Source: Pseudomonadales bacterium (GTDB lineage: Bacteria; Pseudomonadota; Gammaproteobacteria; Pseudomonadales; Azotimanducaceae). From it: a DNA stretch of 64,000 nt. Shown in pieces: positions 36,890-45,842 of this stretch; the first letter of the stretch is position 1, and each line of letters starts with the position of its first letter. The position numbers and the translations under genes are program-made. The stretch is taken from assembly GCA_041395945.1 (NCBI GenBank), contig JAWKZN010000001.1:3286001-3350000 (forward strand), written 5' to 3'. A model generated the notes under the pieces. The model did no database searches, was not told the origin of the DNA, and saw nothing but the letters and a program-made list of their open reading frames with translations.

Positions 36890-39199
36890 ATGAAACTGCC
36901 CTTTCCGGCACATTCCGACGGCGGCGCATACGTATTCGTCAGCTACGCCCATATCAACTCGGACATCGTGTACCCGGAAATGCTGTGGATGCATAAGGCG
37001 GGCATCAATATCTGGTACGACGAGGGCATCACTCCCGGCAGCCGCTGGTCCGAAGAACTGGCCGGGGCCATCGAAGAGTGCACGATGTTCCTCGTATTTC
37101 TCACCGAGGCATCAGTGCGTTCGGAAAACTGTCTGAATGAGATCGACTTTGCGTTGCGACGAAAACGTCCCTTTCTCGCAGTGGAGCTGGAACCGGTGGA
37201 GCTGCCCCCGGGTATCGAGCTGAACATCGGCAACCGACAGTCCATCCTCAAGTACCGCTTTACCGAAGATCACTACCGCACACGCCTGCTGTCTGCTTTG
37301 GAAGCTGCGCGCAAAGGCGAATCCGCCGATCCATCGCAGGCTCACATCGTCCCGGATTCGCGCATTCCGCCGCCGGACCGCGCACCTCGCACAGTACGCC
37401 GTCGGGGTAGCGGGCAGGCAGCAGAGACAGCCACCAGCCGGGCATTCAGATTCTGGCCGGTATTGCTGGCCCTGCTGGTGCTGGCAGCCGGGGTAGCCTT
37501 CTATCTTCGCTCACCCGCCGATGCGGCTTCGGAGGAGGCATCCATCGCCGTGCTGCCTTTCGAAAATATTTCCGGGGATCCTGACATCGACTATCTGGCC
37601 GACGGACTGGCCGATGAGCTGATCACCCTCCTGGGTGGCGTTACAGGATTGAGCGTGTCCTCACGCACTTCCTCTTTCTACTACCGGAACCAGCCAGCCT
37701 TACTTACGGACATCCGCAGTCGACTGGGTGTCTCCCATGCCATAGAAGGCAGCATTCGACCCGAACAGCAGCGCCTGATCATCAGCATCGCCCTGTTTCG
37801 GACGGACAACGGACAACAGATCTGGTCACGGCGCTTCGAGACCGGGGTCGAGGCGGTGAGTTCCGTACCGGCTCAGGCTGCAGCAGCGATCACGCGTCAT
37901 CTGCGTCCTGAAATAAGACTGGAGACAGTACCCTCCATCTCCCGCGATTCTCCGGTGTCTGCAGGCGCTTATCAGGCCTACCTGAAGGGTCTCGACTTCC
38001 TCAGCCAGCCGCCATCTCCAGAGGTGCTGAGCGCAGCACAGCTTCACTTCGAACAGGCGATCCGGGAACAGCCGGATTTCGCCAGGGGCTACGCCGCACT
38101 GTGCGAAACCCATCTGGTGTTTTTTCGAATGGTGAGATCTGAGGATGTGGATCTGCACCATGACCGGGCAAAGGAGCATTGCGACCGGGCAATCACATTG
38201 GATGCCACGCTTGCCGCGAGCCACAAATCACTCGCAGTGCTGTACCGGGATGCGGGTCGTTTCCCGGAAGCTCTCAAAGAGATCCGCCTCGCCAATACGC
38301 TGCAGCCGAACAGTGCGGCAATCCACCATGAGCTGGGCAAAATCCTGGCGGTTCTCGATCAGCCGGAACGCGCTGAGGTCATGCTGCGCCGCGCAATCGA
38401 ACTCGATCAAGGTTTCTGGGGTGGCTATGCCGACCTCGGTGATTTCCTCTACGAGCGAGGCAGATACACCGAAGCTCTGGAGCAGTTCAAAAAAGTGCAC
38501 GAGCTGACCCCGATGAACGGGCTCGCGCTGGTGAGCATCGGGGCAACCGAGTACATGCTGGAGAACGTCCCGGCAGCGGAAGCCGCCTGGCGCGAGGCGC
38601 TGACCGAGTCACCCGAATCGGAGTCCCGCGCTTTCTGGCAGGCGGCAACCTGGATGGGCATCAGTCGCTTGAATCAGGGCTGCTACGAAGATGCCGCCTA
38701 CTGGCAGCAGCAGGCAATCCGCATGTCTCCCAACGACCACCGCCTGTTTGGACGACTCGCCGAGTCCTGCCAGCTGCAACTGGGCAGCCCTGATGCTGCG
38801 ATAGACGAAGTAAGCAGGACTCTGTATCGCCGCGCGATCATGCGTGCCGACGAAGAGCTGAACATCAACCCGAATGACTGGGAGTCCATCGGATCAAAAG
38901 CCCTTTATCTGGCCAGATCAGGTGACACGGAAGGTACCGATGCAATGATCGAACGCATGCTGAAGCTCCAGCCCGGCAATCCGGATGCACTGGAACTTGC
39001 GCTGCTGTACGCACATCAGATCGGCGATCTGAAATCTGAAGAGAGACTCCGCGGGCAACTCCAGTCACTCAATTACCCATCGCGTCTGCTGCAGACCAAT
39101 CCGTTTCTCAGTGAAGCGACCACTTGCCGGGTGCAATCCGCCATAACAGAACGCTTGATTTGCACGATGGAAACAGTTATCCCTGCATACGCCGAGTGA
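36890..39199 (+). CDS. TIR domain-TM-TolB-like-TPR membrane receptor
   Basis: The 769-residue protein has an N-terminal TIR domain (about residues 12-140: AYVFVSYAHINSD, INIWYDEGITPGSRWSEELA, CTMFLVFLTEAS, then NCLNEIDFALRRKRPF with Glu84 where NADase-type TIRs keep a conserved glutamate). A basic linker leads to one transmembrane helix (about 188-206), then a TolB-like domain (SIAVLPFENISGDPDIDYLA, DGLADELITLL, VSHAIEGSIRPEQQRLIISI) to about residue 320, and TPR repeats from about 345 to 740. Topology predicts a cytosolic TIR and periplasmic TPRs. The family is seen in many bacteria with variable N-terminal output domains; ligand and output are unknown. The following histone-like gene starts 24 bases after the stop. 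Confidence 0.85.
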   Translation: MKLPFPAHSDGGAYVFVSYAHINSDIVYPEMLWMHKAGINIWYDEGITPGSRWSEELAGAIEECTMFLVFLTEASVRSENCLNEIDFALRRKRPFLAVELEPVELPPGIELNIGNRQSILKYRFTEDHYRTRLLSALEAARKGESADPSQAHIVPDSRIPPPDRAPRTVRRRGSGQAAETATSRAFRFWPVLLALLVLAAGVAFYLRSPADAASEEASIAVLPFENISGDPDIDYLADGLADELITLLGGVTGLSVSSRTSSFYYRNQPALLTDIRSRLGVSHAIEGSIRPEQQRLIISIALFRTDNGQQIWSRRFETGVEAVSSVPAQAAAAITRHLRPEIRLETVPSISRDSPVSAGAYQAYLKGLDFLSQPPSPEVLSAAQLHFEQAIREQPDFARGYAALCETHLVFFRMVRSEDVDLHHDRAKEHCDRAITLDATLAASHKSLAVLYRDAGRFPEALKEIRLANTLQPNSAAIHHELGKILAVLDQPERAEVMLRRAIELDQGFWGGYADLGDFLYERGRYTEALEQFKKVHELTPMNGLALVSIGATEYMLENVPAAEAAWREALTESPESESRAFWQAATWMGISRLNQGCYEDAAYWQQQAIRMSPNDHRLFGRLAESCQLQLGSPDAAIDEVSRTLYRRAIMRADEELNINPNDWESIGSKALYLARSGDTEGTDAMIERMLKLQPGNPDALELALLYAHQIGDLKSEERLRGQLQSLNYPSRLLQTNPFLSEATTCRVQSAITERLICTMETVIPAYAE

Positions 39200-39223
39200 A
39201 ACCAACCCAGTGGAGAACGCCAG

Positions 39224-39709
39224 ATGGCAGCGAAAAAGAAATCCCCCGCTAAGAAAAAGGCGCCCAAAAAGAAGGCAGCCAAATCGAAGAAGGCTGCTAC
39301 CGTGAAGAAAAAAGCTGCAAAAAAGGCAGCCGCCAAACGTAAACCAGCCAGGAAAAAAGCGGCAAAAAAGAAAGCCGCCAAGAAAAAAGTCGCGAAAAAG
39401 AAAGTAGCCAAGAAAAAAGTTGCCAAGAAGAAGGCGCCTAAGAAGAAGGCTGCGAAAAAGAAACCCGCCAAGAAAAAGGCCGCCAAGAAAAAAGCACCTA
39501 AGAAAAAGGCTGCAAAAAAGAAGGCCAGGAAAAAGACCGTAGCGAAGCGCGGTGGCGGCACGGCGAAACGCGGCGGCGGTACTGCGAAGCGCGGCGGCGG
39601 CACTGCGAAGCGCGGCGGCGGCACTGCGAAGCGCGGGAGCGCACCCGCAGCAGCCGCGATAACACCACCGGAAGTCATGCCCATGCCGGATCCAGTTCCC
39701 ACGATCTGA
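39224..39709 (+). CDS. Histone H1-like lysine/alanine-rich protein
   Basis: The 161-residue protein is almost pure low-complexity: residues 1-106 are KKAAKK/KKAPKK-type repeats as in AlgP and the chlamydial Hc1 type, followed by four copies of AKRGGGT (residues 107-134) and a short tail ending VMPMPDPVPTI. Such proteins bind DNA or RNA non-specifically and compact the nucleoid. A GGAGA ribosome-binding site precedes ATG 39224. It lies 24 bases after the TIR-TPR gene and is probably co-transcribed; whether this reflects a joint role is unknown. Repeat number is likely variable between strains. Confidence 0.8.
   Translation: MAAKKKSPAKKKAPKKKAAKSKKAATVKKKAAKKAAAKRKPARKKAAKKKAAKKKVAKKKVAKKKVAKKKAPKKKAAKKKPAKKKAAKKKAPKKKAAKKKARKKTVAKRGGGTAKRGGGTAKRGGGTAKRGGGTAKRGSAPAAAAITPPEVMPMPDPVPTI
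39542..39625 (+). repeat. Four 21-bp tandem repeats encoding AKRGGGT
   Basis: Copies at 39542-39562, 39563-39583, 39584-39604 and 39605-39625; the last two are identical, the first two differ at a few third positions. A partial fifth copy (AKRG) follows. The unit is a multiple of three, so gain or loss keeps the frame. Confidence 0.9.
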
Positions 39710-39731
39710 GCTGGCATTCGTCTGGTAAACG

Positions 39732-39766
39732 ATCCGGGTCGGGGCCAACGGGTCCCCTTCCCGGAT
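39732..39766. terminator. Hairpin between the histone-like gene and osmC
   Basis: ATCCGGG (39732-39738) pairs with CCCGGAT (39760-39766), with an inner GGGG/CCCC pair. It lies in the convergent gap and could end transcription in both directions, though no T run is present on either side. Confidence 0.4.
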
Positions 39767-39854
39767 GAACATCCCTACTTCCGGCTCACAGCCGAGCCGA
39801 CGGCGTTCTTTACACTCCGCTCATACGGGCAGATACGCCAGACGCAGCTGGCGG

Positions 39855-40289
39855 TTACTCGACCAGTACTTCGACTTCCAGAAACCGCTCCGCATTCAAC
39901 GAGTTGCTGATCAGGCAGACCTGCTCCGCCTTTTCCAGCAGCGCGCGGGCACGCTCAACCGACGCATCCTGACCGATCTTCAAGCGGGCCTTCGTAGTCA
40001 GCCTGGTGAAGCGGGTAGTCCGGTCTACCCGATCCAGAGTGCCCAGGGTTTCGCAATTCAACTCGACCCAGCTGAAGCGCGACGCGGTTGCCACTGCGCG
40101 GAACGAAAGCACAAAGCAATCGGCCACTGCACCAAGCAGAAGGGTTTCAGGCGACCAGTGGCCTCCGGGGCCATCGAATTCAACCGGTGCTGCGCTGGAA
40201 AGATCTTCAATACCGGCGCTGCTGAGTCGAACCAGGTCATCGGGACCCGCGTTAGCACGGACCTGATACTGATGAGGAAATGGCTGCAT
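39855..40289 (-). CDS. OsmC/Ohr family peroxide-reductase-like protein
   Basis: The start ATG 40289 (MQPFPHQYQVRANAGPDD) gives 144 residues; the frame extends 25 codons upstream without resemblance. The family pattern GGHWSPETLLLGAVADCFVL places the first reactive cysteine at residue 58, and EKAEQVCLISNSL the second at residue 125, as in OsmC/Ohr proteins that reduce organic hydroperoxides. It is divergent from the MFS gene at 40411 with no clear partner. Confidence 0.9.
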   Translation of the reverse strand: MQPFPHQYQVRANAGPDDLVRLSSAGIEDLSSAAPVEFDGPGGHWSPETLLLGAVADCFVLSFRAVATASRFSWVELNCETLGTLDRVDRTTRFTRLTTKARLKIGQDASVERARALLEKAEQVCLISNSLNAERFLEVEVLVE

Positions 40290-40410
40290 TGCTGGGACTC
40301 CTGAGAGGATTTCGCGCATCATAAGTCCGGGGAGGTCTCCGCCACATCCGGGAGATCCACACAATCCACAACGCCCCCTCCCGAGCGGTGGTGGCCTGAG
40401 CAGGCTCCTG

Positions 40411-41781
40411 ATGCATCAATCCACACCGCAAGGATTCTGGCGCTATCTGCGTCAACCCGAAGTCGATCGATTTCCGACCGGTCTGCTGCGCTGGTGGCTG
40501 CTCGGCCTGATTATCCTCGGCTGGGCGGTGGAGCAGTACGAAGCACTCAAGAACGGTCCGGTGCTCGTCTACATTCTGGAGGAATTCGACAAATCCCTGG
40601 TGGAGTGGGGCTACGTCGCCGCGATTGCCGGGCTGATCTACAGCGCAGGCGCCATGCTGCTCTCTCGCGCAGCCGACCGATTCGGACGGCGTCCGCTGAT
40701 GATCTGGCCTGTCGTCGCCTACACCCTGATTTCCGTCGCCGGGGCATTGACCGGGAGTTTCTGGGCTCTCGCATTCCTGGTGGCTTCCGGCAGTTTCATG
40801 ATGGCGGGTATGAATCCCGCGGTGCATGCCGCGTCCCGGGATCTGACCCCGCGCATGGGTCGAGCAATGGTGTACGCCTGGGTGTCACTCGCCTTCACGA
40901 TCGGTGCGCTGATGTCCACCGCAGTCGCGGCACAGACGCTGCCGATCTGGCCAGGCTGGCGCTCCCAGTACTGGATCGCAGCCGGTCTCGGCGGCACCAC
41001 CGCCACCATTCTGTTCATTTTCTACCGGGATCTGAGCACCCGGGTACGGGGAGAGATTCGTGAATCACTGACTGAGGTTGAGCCCACTCTGCCGGGTGTT
41101 GATGCGCTCAGCGCAGGCGGGCTGCCTCTTCACACGGTGACGACAGAACCACGCTCTGCCTACGACGATGGTCGCGCCATTTATCGCAGCCCGAGGCTCT
41201 GGCTGCTGTCCCTGGTGATCGTGTTCTGGTCCCTCACCTATGTCACCGTGTCAGCCTACGTGCCCACCTACCTTGCCCAGCACTATGGTCTGCTGCCGGC
41301 CCGGGCGGCTTCCGTCACTTCCTATTTCTGGATCGTCTTTACCGTCAGCGTGTTTCTCTCAGGCTGGCTGTCTGATCGATTTCTGGTCCGCAAGACCGTC
41401 ACGGCCTTTGGTGGCGTGAGTACGGGCACCTGCTTCGTGGTCGGTGCGACCCTGCCGGTGGGTACCGCCGAATCGACGCTGGTGCTCATCTGGTCACTCA
41501 CCGGCTTTTTCGCCGGCTTCATCTATCCCGCATGGTGCGCCATCTATTCTGAAACCGCCGAGGAGATCAGTCCTCATGGTGTGGGGCGAGCCTTCGGTAT
41601 CACCGCCACCCTGTCACCCATCGCCGGTCTGTTTCTCAATCTGGGGCTGCCGCGCGTGGTGGCGCACTGGGGCTGGTCGACCTGGATGCTGATCGCCGGC
41701 GGTTGCTGCTTCTGCGTCAGCCTGCTCGTCGCCACCGGCAAGGGACCCTGGTGGTCACAACGCACAGAAGGCACACTCTGA
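40411..41781 (+). CDS. MFS transporter, metabolite:proton symporter type
   Basis: The 456-residue protein has about 12 hydrophobic helices. The MFS motif between TM2 and TM3 is visible (LLSRAADRFGRRPLMIW), and a second copy lies in the C-terminal half (LSGWLSDRFLVRKTV). A short cytoplasmic N-terminus and a polar central loop (about residues 210-250) are normal. The substrate cannot be inferred. The VOC gene begins 22 bases after the stop, so the pair is likely an operon. Confidence 0.85.
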   Translation: MHQSTPQGFWRYLRQPEVDRFPTGLLRWWLLGLIILGWAVEQYEALKNGPVLVYILEEFDKSLVEWGYVAAIAGLIYSAGAMLLSRAADRFGRRPLMIWPVVAYTLISVAGALTGSFWALAFLVASGSFMMAGMNPAVHAASRDLTPRMGRAMVYAWVSLAFTIGALMSTAVAAQTLPIWPGWRSQYWIAAGLGGTTATILFIFYRDLSTRVRGEIRESLTEVEPTLPGVDALSAGGLPLHTVTTEPRSAYDDGRAIYRSPRLWLLSLVIVFWSLTYVTVSAYVPTYLAQHYGLLPARAASVTSYFWIVFTVSVFLSGWLSDRFLVRKTVTAFGGVSTGTCFVVGATLPVGTAESTLVLIWSLTGFFAGFIYPAWCAIYSETAEEISPHGVGRAFGITATLSPIAGLFLNLGLPRVVAHWGWSTWMLIAGGCCFCVSLLVATGKGPWWSQRTEGTL

Positions 41782-41803
41782 TCACCGCAACGGAGAACGA
41801 CCG

Positions 41804-42586
41804 ATGACCCTACAGCTGCGTCAGATCTGCCTGGTTGCCGGAAAGCTCGCCCCTGCAATCGACGATCTCACCGCCGTGCTGGGGATCAACACCTGCTACA
41901 TCGATCCGGCAGTCGCCCATTTCGGGCTCGAAAATACGCTCATGGCCGTCGGCCGCAACTTTCTCGAGGTGGTAGCGCCGGTACAGAAACAAACCGCCGC
42001 CGGGCGCTATCTCGAGCGACGGGGCGGAGACGGCGGATACATGGTCATCACCCAGGCCGACACCCTCGCCAATCAGCGCCGCATCCGCCAGAACGCGCTC
42101 GACGCGGGCGTGCGCATCGCACATGAAGCAGAGCGCGACGGCTGGCATCTGTGTCAGCTTCATCCCGGGGACATGAAGGCCGCCTTTCTGGAAATAGAAT
42201 ATGACCGGTTCGAGGATTTCGAGGGCAACTGGATGCCGGTGGGCGGCACTGGCTGGGAAGACAAGGTGAAACAGGATGTGACCCGGGACTTTCTCGGGGT
42301 CGAGCTGCAGAGCGATGACCCGGTCTCTCTCGCCGAACTCTGGGGGCGGGTGACCGGACTGCCGGTCAGCCGCAAAGGCAGCGCGCTCGAGCTGCGGCTC
42401 AACAACGCCGAGCTGCGCTTCGTCACCGCGGAAGATGGCCGCGGACCCGGACTCGGCGGCATCGATATCGCGGTGGCCGATCGCGCGCAGGTGCTGCGTA
42501 CCGCGCAGGCCCGGGGCTGCTATGTCTCCGACGAGCGGGTAGATGTGTGCGGCACCCGGTTTTATCTGCGCGATGCAGACGCCTGA
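41804..42586 (+). CDS. VOC family (glyoxalase-like) protein
   Basis: The 260-residue protein fits the glyoxalase-like fold with two paired beta-alpha-beta-beta-beta modules: LRQICLVAGKLAPAIDDLTA with NFLEVVAPVQKQTAAGRYLE in the first, and DDPVSLAELWGRVTGLPV with LELRLNNAELRFV in the second. The start ATG 41804 follows CGGAGA. Family members are dioxygenases, isomerases, lyases or binding proteins; metal ligands are not obvious enough to choose. It is downstream of the MFS transporter and converges with the GMC small-subunit gene. Confidence 0.75.
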   Translation: MTLQLRQICLVAGKLAPAIDDLTAVLGINTCYIDPAVAHFGLENTLMAVGRNFLEVVAPVQKQTAAGRYLERRGGDGGYMVITQADTLANQRRIRQNALDAGVRIAHEAERDGWHLCQLHPGDMKAAFLEIEYDRFEDFEGNWMPVGGTGWEDKVKQDVTRDFLGVELQSDDPVSLAELWGRVTGLPVSRKGSALELRLNNAELRFVTAEDGRGPGLGGIDIAVADRAQVLRTAQARGCYVSDERVDVCGTRFYLRDADA

Positions 42587-42607
42587 CCCGGGCTTCACTG
42601 CAGCCGA

Positions 42608-43303
42608 TTAGACTTTTACACCCGCCTTGCGCAAGGCGGCATCCGGGGGACCTTCAAAACTGTCTGTCGGCCGGTTGCCGACATAACCCAGATCCTGCAT
42701 GCCCGGCGGCGTCGTGAAATAGCCGATGGCGACCAGTTTGCGATACCGCCCGAAGAATCCTGCAGGCGCGCCATCCAGAGCCGCACGCCGGGAATCTGCA
42801 AGCAGTTCCATCACTGCCCGCCCGGAATCCGCAGGCAACTCCTCGACCGGGTGGCCGTGTCTGGCCCGGGACGCGGTGTCGAGCCAGTCGAGACCTTCCA
42901 GCACCACCGCGCGGTCAGCACGACAGGGGTCATAGGGTGCACTCACCCATTCGTCGATGAAGTCATGCACACCGAGAGTGCCTGCCCCGGGTGCCGACCC
43001 GGCCGCGGGCAGAATCTGCTCTGCAAGCCAGCGCGCGCCTGCACGCTGAGTACGGGTAAAAGTGAGGGGCCAGAGTTCACCCGGCACATAGCTGCGCAGC
43101 AGGTCCGGATCCTTGCCGTAGCCTTGCAGCGTCGCTGCCGATTCAATTGCGGCTGCCGGCGCCACCGTCGCGGGGTTGGTGCGCTCCGCAACCGATCCAC
43201 CCGCGAGAGCACCCGGCGCACCGTGCAGGCTGCCGAAAGCCACCAGCATCCACTTCACCGCGCTGCGCCGGTCCATGCGGGTGTCGATGTGTCGTCCAAT
43301 CAT
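42608..43303 (-). CDS. Gluconate 2-dehydrogenase subunit 3 family protein (small subunit A)
   Basis: The 231-residue protein carries a Tat-type signal (MDRRSAVKWMLVAFGSLHGA) and the subunit-3 fold, with LTFTRTQRAGARWLAEQILP and GVHDFIDEWVSAPYDP, and FGRYRKLVAIGYFTTPPGMQ near the C-terminus. These small subunits escort a cofactor-loaded GMC flavoprotein through the Tat pathway and stay bound. It is the last gene of the minus-strand operon, 2 bases after the GMC gene. The true start may be the second methionine (MDRRSAV), which puts the twin arginines at residues 3-4. Confidence 0.85.
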   Translation of the reverse strand: MIGRHIDTRMDRRSAVKWMLVAFGSLHGAPGALAGGSVAERTNPATVAPAAAIESAATLQGYGKDPDLLRSYVPGELWPLTFTRTQRAGARWLAEQILPAAGSAPGAGTLGVHDFIDEWVSAPYDPCRADRAVVLEGLDWLDTASRARHGHPVEELPADSGRAVMELLADSRRAALDGAPAGFFGRYRKLVAIGYFTTPPGMQDLGYVGNRPTDSFEGPPDAALRKAGVKV

Positions 43304-43305
43304 GT

Positions 43306-45108
43306 CTAGATATCCCTCCTGCGCAGCGCACCCAGTATGTGATCCGCCGCGCGCCAGGCCAGCGCCATGATGGTGAGGGTTGGATTCTTGTCGGCATTGG
43401 ATGGAAACAGCGCACCGTCGGTGACGAAGAGATTGGGCACATCCCAGGTCTGGCCATAGGAGCTGGTCACCGAATCGGCCGGGTCCATGCCCATGATGGT
43501 GCCGCCGACTTCATGGATGATGTAACCACCGGGCTCGATCGCCCTGGCGCCATCGGACTGCACCGTGCCCAGTACCCGGCCACCCATGGCGGCAATGATG
43601 TCGGCGAAGGTGCGCTGCATGTGGGCAGCCTGTCTGGTTTCATGTTCGGACCAGCGCCAGTGAAAGCGCAGCACCGGGATGCCGAAGCGGTCCTTCACCT
43701 CCGGATCGATCTCACAGTAACTGTGATCATTCGGAATCATCTCGCCGCGGCCGGCGAACCCGACCAGAGATCCGTAGTAGCGGCGCATCGACTCCCGATA
43801 GCCTGCGCCGTAGCCGGGCCCTGCGAGTTCGTCCAGAGTGCCCAGGGTGCCCGTACCCGGCATCTGACGCCCGCTGCCCATCTCGATGTGATAACCCCGC
43901 GCAAAGTCGAGACGTCCCGCCCGCTGCTCCGGGTACAGCCACCAGGGTGAGTAGACGTGTGAACCACCGGCGCCGTCTTCGTTGTGCAGGGGCAGATCCT
44001 CGAGGCTGGGAATCTGACCGCTCAGGCTCGCACCCACCGTGTCCATCAGGTAGCGGCCCACTTTGCCACTGCTGTTCGCCAGACCCTGGGGAAACGCCGG
44101 GGATTTCGAGTTGAGCAACAGGCGCACGGTTTCACAGGCACTGGCTGCAAGCACAACCACCCGCGCGGAGACCCGATGCATTTCGCCATTGCGGGCATCG
44201 ATGAATTCCACACCCCGGGCACGCCCATCGCCGCCAAGCAGTACCTCGCGCACCATGGCATTGGTGAGCAGGTCCAGGTTGCCGGTGGCCAGCGCCGGCG
44301 GCAGATGCACCGTGGTGGACTGGTATGTCGCGCGGATCGAACAGCCGCGTCCGCAGGGTGTGGCCCAGAAGCAGACCGCACGGGCACGCATGTCTGCTGC
44401 GAGGATGCGCTGGGCTCTGGTGTTGCCGGGATGCAGAAGCGCCGGCAGTCGATCCGCATCGAGCGCACGGGTGAGTACCGCGCGGTGGATGGGAATCACC
44501 GGTACCCCGAGCTTGCCTGCTTCCTGGGCGATGAGTCGCTCACCAACTCTGGCGGCCGGCGGTGGCAGCAGGCAGCCCGCCGGAGAGTCCGGCGTGTTCT
44601 CCAGGTTGTTGTTGTCACCGTACACGCCGATGAGCATCTCGACCTTGTCATACCAGGGCGCCAGGTCCGCATAGTCGATGGGCCAGTCGAAACCCAGTCC
44701 GTCCCGGCTGCGGGGCTTGAAATCGTAGGGACCATTGCGCAGGGAGATGCGGCCCCAGTGGTTGGTGCGTCCGCCGAGCATGCGTGCCCGCCACCACCAG
44801 AACTTCGACTCTGCCGTGTCTGATGCATTGGTATAAGGCTCACCCGGCATCTGCCAGCCACCGTCCACGGTGGCGTCGTAGAAGCCGAACTCCTTGTCGT
44901 CGGTCGAGCGGCCCCGCAGCGGTGCCTGGTCCGGTGTGTTGAACATCGGTGTCTCGGTTTCCGGCACATAGTTGCGGCCGGCTTCGAGCATGAGCACCCG
45001 GGCGCCTTCCATGGTCAGGGTATAGGCAGTCTGACCACCGGCGGCACCGGAGCCCACCACGATCACGTCATAGTCGTCGCGCAGCCCGTCGGGTGAAATG
45101 TGCGGCAC
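43306..45108 (-). CDS. GMC-family flavoprotein sugar dehydrogenase A
   Basis: I set the start at GTG 45108, immediately after the TAG stop of the previous gene; 600 residues. The frame remains open much further, but that region overlaps the DUF1080 gene and is not GMC-like. The FAD site YDVIVVGSGAAGGQTAYTL is at residues 13-31. CFWATPCGRGCS matches the C-x5-C-x3-C motif that holds a [3Fe-4S] cluster in bacterial FAD glucose dehydrogenases. IIHEVGGTIMG and NADKNPTLTIMALAWRAADH are the C-terminal catalytic His and Asn regions. No signal peptide, in keeping with export together with the Tat small subunit that follows. Likely oxidises a sugar hydroxyl in the periplasm. Confidence 0.88.
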   Translation of the reverse strand: MPHISPDGLRDDYDVIVVGSGAAGGQTAYTLTMEGARVLMLEAGRNYVPETETPMFNTPDQAPLRGRSTDDKEFGFYDATVDGGWQMPGEPYTNASDTAESKFWWWRARMLGGRTNHWGRISLRNGPYDFKPRSRDGLGFDWPIDYADLAPWYDKVEMLIGVYGDNNNLENTPDSPAGCLLPPPAARVGERLIAQEAGKLGVPVIPIHRAVLTRALDADRLPALLHPGNTRAQRILAADMRARAVCFWATPCGRGCSIRATYQSTTVHLPPALATGNLDLLTNAMVREVLLGGDGRARGVEFIDARNGEMHRVSARVVVLAASACETVRLLLNSKSPAFPQGLANSSGKVGRYLMDTVGASLSGQIPSLEDLPLHNEDGAGGSHVYSPWWLYPEQRAGRLDFARGYHIEMGSGRQMPGTGTLGTLDELAGPGYGAGYRESMRRYYGSLVGFAGRGEMIPNDHSYCEIDPEVKDRFGIPVLRFHWRWSEHETRQAAHMQRTFADIIAAMGGRVLGTVQSDGARAIEPGGYIIHEVGGTIMGMDPADSVTSSYGQTWDVPNLFVTDGALFPSNADKNPTLTIMALAWRAADHILGALRRRDI

Positions 45109-45110
45109 GA

Positions 45111-45791
45111 CTACCGGCCTGCAGCGAGCGGCCGCACGGCTATGTTCCGGAAATAGACGAGATCCCGGGTGGCATGGTTCTGCAGGCCGATGTACCCGGC
45201 GAGCGGCCGCGGGCCTCGATCCGGTTCGTAACGCTGGAGTTTCTCTGGCACCGGATCGCCTTCGGTGAAATCGGTGACCAGTTCGCCATTGACCCGCACC
45301 TGGGTGACGGGACCGTCCAGCGTGATCTCGAGGCGGTTCCATTCCTGCAACCGGGGATGCACGAGCGCCTTCGTCAGTGAATAGAGCACACCCGTGCGGT
45401 GATAGTCGTCGCCGCCTTCGTCAATCTGGACTTCATAACCACCGTTGACGGCCGTCCATGGATTTTCGGGCTCCCCGGGTATCCGCACGAACACGCCGGA
45501 GTTCGCCTCGGGGACTCCCAGTTTGAATTCCAGCCGCAAGGTCACATCGGAGAATTTCTCGCCCGTGTACCAGAGCATGCCCATACCGCCTTCGCTGTGC
45601 AGCACGCCGTCTTCGATCAGAAATCTGCCCGGGCCGACCTGCGCCCAGCCGGTCAGGCTTTCGCCATCGAATAGTGACCGCCATTCATCCTCGGCGGCTT
45701 GTCCTGCTGCCGGTACCAGCAGCACAGACAGGAGGGGCAGCAGCACCAGCCGCAGTGCGGCGGATGAGCATCGAACGCTGGTTTCTGGCAT
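45111..45791 (-). CDS. DUF1080 (3-keto-disaccharide hydrolase family) protein A
   Basis: The 226-residue protein has a Sec signal peptide (LVLLPLLSVLLVPAAGQAA) and one concanavalin-like DUF1080 domain: WRSLFDGESLTGWAQVGPG, GMLWYTGEKFSDVTLRLEFK, NSGVFVRIPGEPENPW and NHATRDLVYFRNIAVRPL. Members of this family cleave or hydrate 3-keto-glycosides made by GMC or other oxidoreductases. The ribosome-binding site AAGGAG precedes ATG 45791. The GMC gene begins within two bases of the stop codon. Confidence 0.88.
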   Translation of the reverse strand: MPETSVRCSSAALRLVLLPLLSVLLVPAAGQAAEDEWRSLFDGESLTGWAQVGPGRFLIEDGVLHSEGGMGMLWYTGEKFSDVTLRLEFKLGVPEANSGVFVRIPGEPENPWTAVNGGYEVQIDEGGDDYHRTGVLYSLTKALVHPRLQEWNRLEITLDGPVTQVRVNGELVTDFTEGDPVPEKLQRYEPDRGPRPLAGYIGLQNHATRDLVYFRNIAVRPLAAGR

Positions 45792-45842
45792 GAGTTTCTC
45801 CTTATCCAGGCGCGTTAAGCAGGCGCGTCGTGGAAGTGCATC

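Noticed and set aside
39073..39717. Phe/Ala/Leu-rich frame opposite the histone-like gene that looks like a membrane protein
   Set aside because: It is the mirror of the lysine/alanine repeats (AAG/GCC codons read backwards), not an independent gene.
45109..45342. Upstream extension of GMC dehydrogenase A
   Set aside because: The extension overlaps DUF1080 A in another frame and has Arg/Pro/His-rich composition; GTG 45108 directly after the stop codon is the better start.
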